From positions 1 to 7,404 of the forward strand of contig DAIOGN010000141.1 in assembly GCA_036745245.1 (NCBI GenBank): a stretch of 7,404 nt of DNA, written 5' to 3'. The notes beneath the pieces were generated by a model. That model was given only the letters and a program-made list of their open reading frames with translations. It had not been told where the DNA came from and did not search any database. The DNA is from DAIOGN01 sp036745245 (lineage in GTDB: Bacteria > Zixibacteria > MSB-5A5 > JAUVRN01). A program made the position numbers and the translations under genes. Below are positions 5,769-7,404 of the stretch, piece after piece; the first letter of the stretch is position 1, and each line of letters starts with the position of its first letter.

Positions 5769-6377
5769 CTACACCCCGTCCTCACCCAGCCGGAACCGGG
5801 AGAACCGCTTCACGGTAATGTTTTCGCCGAGCTTGGCCACGGTCTCTGTCACGAGGTCGGCCACGGTGCGATCCTGGTCTTTGATGTAGGGCTGAAGCAG
5901 AAGACACACGTCCTGCTGGTATTTCTTGACCTTCCCTTCCACGATCTTCTCCACCACGGCGTCGGGCTTGCCCTCGTTTCTGGCCTGCTGGCGATACACC
6001 TCGCGCTCGATCTCCACGAGATTCTCGGGCAGCTGCTCGGGCGTGACCACGATGGGCGAAGCCGCCGCCACCTGCATGGCCAGTTCCTTGGCCAGCCCGC
6101 GAAAGGGCTCGGTACGGGCCACGAAATCGGTCTCGCAGTTGAGTTCGATGAGGACGCCCAGCCGGTCACCCGGATGGATGTACGAAAAGATGATCCCTTC
6201 GCGCGTGGCGCGGCCCTCTTTCTTGGCCGCCTTGGCGATGCCTTTTTCACGCAACAGCTTCGCCGCCTTGCTCACATCGCCGTCGGCCTCCACGAGCGCC
6301 TTCTTGGCGTCCATCATGCCTGCGCCCGTCTGGTCGCGAAGTTCCTTGACGGCCTGTGCGGTCACTGCCTCTGCCAT
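5769..6377 (-). CDS. tsf: Translation elongation factor Ts, short form
   Basis: EF-Ts releases GDP from EF-Tu. The 202-residue product has the N-terminal UBA-like domain with LRDQTGAGMMDAKKALVEAD (about 13-32) and the core with LNCETDFVAR (79-88), whose TDF motif at 83-85 contacts EF-Tu in characterised homologues. The end contains KVKKYQQDVCLLLQPYIKD. At about 200 residues it is the short type, as in Thermus, and lacks the extra insertions of the 280-residue proteobacterial form. GGAGA lies 9 nt upstream of ATG 6377. It follows rpsB by 28 nt and precedes pyrH by 7 nt. Confidence 0.97.
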   Translation of the reverse strand: MAEAVTAQAVKELRDQTGAGMMDAKKALVEADGDVSKAAKLLREKGIAKAAKKEGRATREGIIFSYIHPGDRLGVLIELNCETDFVARTEPFRGLAKELAMQVAAASPIVVTPEQLPENLVEIEREVYRQQARNEGKPDAVVEKIVEGKVKKYQQDVCLLLQPYIKDQDRTVADLVTETVAKLGENITVKRFSRFRLGEDGV

Positions 6378-6405
6378 GCTCTGCTTTCTCCGCTACCGGA
6401 CGGGG

Positions 6406-7188
6406 CTACTTGGAGCCGCCGACCGCCTTCTCCAGGGGTTCGGGTTCATCGGACACGTAGGTGTCTACCGTGCCCGCCTGGCCCTCGGGTTCGGCGGCAG
6501 ACTTGCCCGCTTCCGCCTGGCCCTCCACGATGGCGTCGGCGAAGGCGTGAGTGATCACGCGGATCGACCGGATGGCGTCGTCGTTGCCCGCGATGGGGAA
6601 ATCGAGCAGGTCGGGGTCGGAGTTCGTGTCGACGATGCCGGCCAGCCGGATCCCGAGGCGACGCGCCTCCGCCACCGCGATGGCCTCGTGACGTGAGTCG
6701 ACCACGAACACCATGCCGGGCAGGCGGTTCATGTCCTTGATCCCGCCCAGAATCTTGTTGTAACGATCGAGATCGCGCTCGAAGTGCAGCACTTCCTTCT
6801 TTGTGAACTTCTCGAAGGAGCCGTCGGCCTTCATGCGATCGAGATCCTTGAATTTCTTGATGCTGGTGCGAATGGTCTGATAGTTTGTGAGCATGCCGCC
6901 CAGCCAGCGATCGATCACGAAGAACTGCCCGGTGCGCAGGGCCTCTTCACGGATCACTTCGCGTGCCTGCTTCTTGGTCCCCACAAAGAGCACCGACTGG
7001 CCGCGCGCGGTCACCTCGCGCACCTCCTCGCAGGCCGCCTGGAGCACGCCCAGGGACTTCTGCAGGTCGATGATGTAGATTCCGTTGCGGGCTCCGAAGA
7101 TGTACTTCTTCATCTTCGGGTTCCAGCGCCGCGTCTGGTGGCCGAACTGAACGCCGGCGTCCAGCAGATCTTTCAACTGAAGAGTCAT
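6406..7188 (-). CDS. rpsB: 30S ribosomal protein S2
   Basis: S2 is a late-binding protein of the small-subunit body. The 260-residue product starts MTLQLKDLLDAGVQFGHQTR and continues RWNPKMKKYIFG (first S2 signature region). It has IDLQKSL, the FVGTKKQAREVI segment, RWLGGMLTNYQTIRTSIKK, and the second signature DPDLLDFPIAGNDDAIRSI at about 191-209. After the conserved domain comes an acidic, Glu/Ala/Pro-rich tail of about 38 residues ending in EPLEKAVGGSK; such tails vary between phyla. ATG 7188 is set by AAAGGA four bases upstream. The frame can be extended to a GTG at 7245, but that lies in the leader hairpin and adds non-conserved residues. It leads the tsf-pyrH-frr group. Confidence 0.97.
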   Translation of the reverse strand: MTLQLKDLLDAGVQFGHQTRRWNPKMKKYIFGARNGIYIIDLQKSLGVLQAACEEVREVTARGQSVLFVGTKKQAREVIREEALRTGQFFVIDRWLGGMLTNYQTIRTSIKKFKDLDRMKADGSFEKFTKKEVLHFERDLDRYNKILGGIKDMNRLPGMVFVVDSRHEAIAVAEARRLGIRLAGIVDTNSDPDLLDFPIAGNDDAIRSIRVITHAFADAIVEGQAEAGKSAAEPEGQAGTVDTYVSDEPEPLEKAVGGSK

Positions 7189-7192
7189 GTGG

Positions 7193-7198
7193 TCCTTT
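7193..7198 (-). promoter_or_regulatory. Ribosome binding site of rpsB
   Basis: The minus strand reads AAAGGA followed by CCAC and the ATG at 7188. This fixes the S2 start and rules out the upstream GTG at 7245. Confidence 0.7.
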
Positions 7199-7235
7199 CG
7201 GGTTGTGCCGCCACGGCTCGGTGGGATTCGACCTG

Positions 7236-7257
7236 CTCCCTGCACGAATGCAGGGAG
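7236..7257 (-). promoter_or_regulatory. UUCG-loop hairpin in the rpsB leader
   Basis: On the minus strand CTCCCTGCA and TGCAGGGAG form a perfect 9-bp stem closed by a UUCG tetraloop, in the 105-nt gap between rpsI and rpsB. UUCG loops are exceptionally stable in RNA. No U-run follows, so it is not a standard intrinsic terminator. Its location about 47 nt before the rpsB start is where leader structures controlling S2 synthesis are known in some other bacteria; whether this one does so is inference. Processing or 3'-end protection of the rpsI transcript is the alternative. Confidence 0.6.
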
Positions 7258-7293
7258 ACCCGTGGCCGCCCGGACCGTGTGCGAAGTGAACGC

Positions 7294-7404
7294 CTACCGT
7301 TTCGAATACTGGAACCGCTTACGCGCCTTCGGCTGCCCGTACTTCTTGCGCTCCACGCACCGCGCGTCACGCGTGAGATACCCGCCCCGCTTCAGCACCG
7401 GGCG
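7294..7404 (-). CDS. rpsI: 30S ribosomal protein S9, C-terminal end (5' part outside window)
   Basis: The frame entering from the right edge gives 36 residues and a TAG at 7296-7294. Its sequence RPVLKRGGYLTRDARCVERK followed by KYGQPKARKRFQYSKR is the conserved S9 C-terminus, in which GxLTRDxRxxERKKxGxxKAR and the terminal SKR are diagnostic; the SKR tail reaches the P-site tRNA in the ribosome. The rplM gene would be expected just upstream, outside the window. The distance to rpsB is 105 nt. Confidence 0.95.
   Translation of the reverse strand, partial: RPVLKRGGYLTRDARCVERKKYGQPKARKRFQYSKR

Noticed and set aside
7215..7257. tRNA-like T-arm (GGTCGAATCC) next to the rpsB leader hairpin, minus strand
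   Set aside because: The stem around the loop does not pair properly and there is no acceptor, D or anticodon arm, so it is not a tRNA or clear remnant.

Overview
The window is a high-GC bacterial chromosomal segment in which every supported gene lies on the minus strand, so the genes read from the right edge to the left. The right two thirds is a conserved translation and envelope-lipid cluster in the order rpsI (3' end only), rpsB, tsf, pyrH, frr, uppS, cdsA. This order is common in bacteria. Here cdsA is followed by a UbiA-superfamily prenyltransferase, where many genomes carry dxr and rseP. I cannot assign a phylum. The short EF-Ts, high GC and gene order would fit Gemmatimonadota, Eisenbacteria-like or deltaproteobacterial-type lineages, but that is a guess.

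Layout, in transcription order: rpsI end (7294-7404); a 105-nt gap with a perfect UUCG-loop hairpin; rpsB (6406-7188); tsf (5769-6377); pyrH (5021-5761); frr (4474-5028, overlapping pyrH by 8 nt); a 103-nt gap that opens with a hairpin; uppS (3627-4370); cdsA (2833-3630, TTG start in a 4-nt overlap); ubiA-like gene (1946-2836, GTG start in a 4-nt overlap); a 71-nt gap; an NlpC/P60 lipoprotein (1389-1874); a 161-bp MITE-like element (1229-1389); an MscS-type channel (171-1136); and a promoter followed by the first 27 codons of another gene that runs off the left edge (1-82).

Functionally, rpsI, rpsB, tsf and frr serve translation and pyrH makes UDP. uppS makes the C55-type prenyl diphosphate carrier, cdsA makes CDP-diacylglycerol, and the UbiA-like enzyme would transfer a prenyl chain to an unknown acceptor. 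The last genes act at the envelope: a predicted peptidoglycan-cleaving lipoprotein and an osmotic release channel.

The most unusual item is the small foldback element between the nlpC-type gene and mscS. It has 18-bp perfect terminal inverted repeats flanked by TA, is imperfectly palindromic over its whole length, and is inserted exactly at the nlpC stop codon, which it preserves. No transposase, CRISPR array, tRNA or clearly new multi-gene system was found. No stretch longer than 300 bases lacks a gene.
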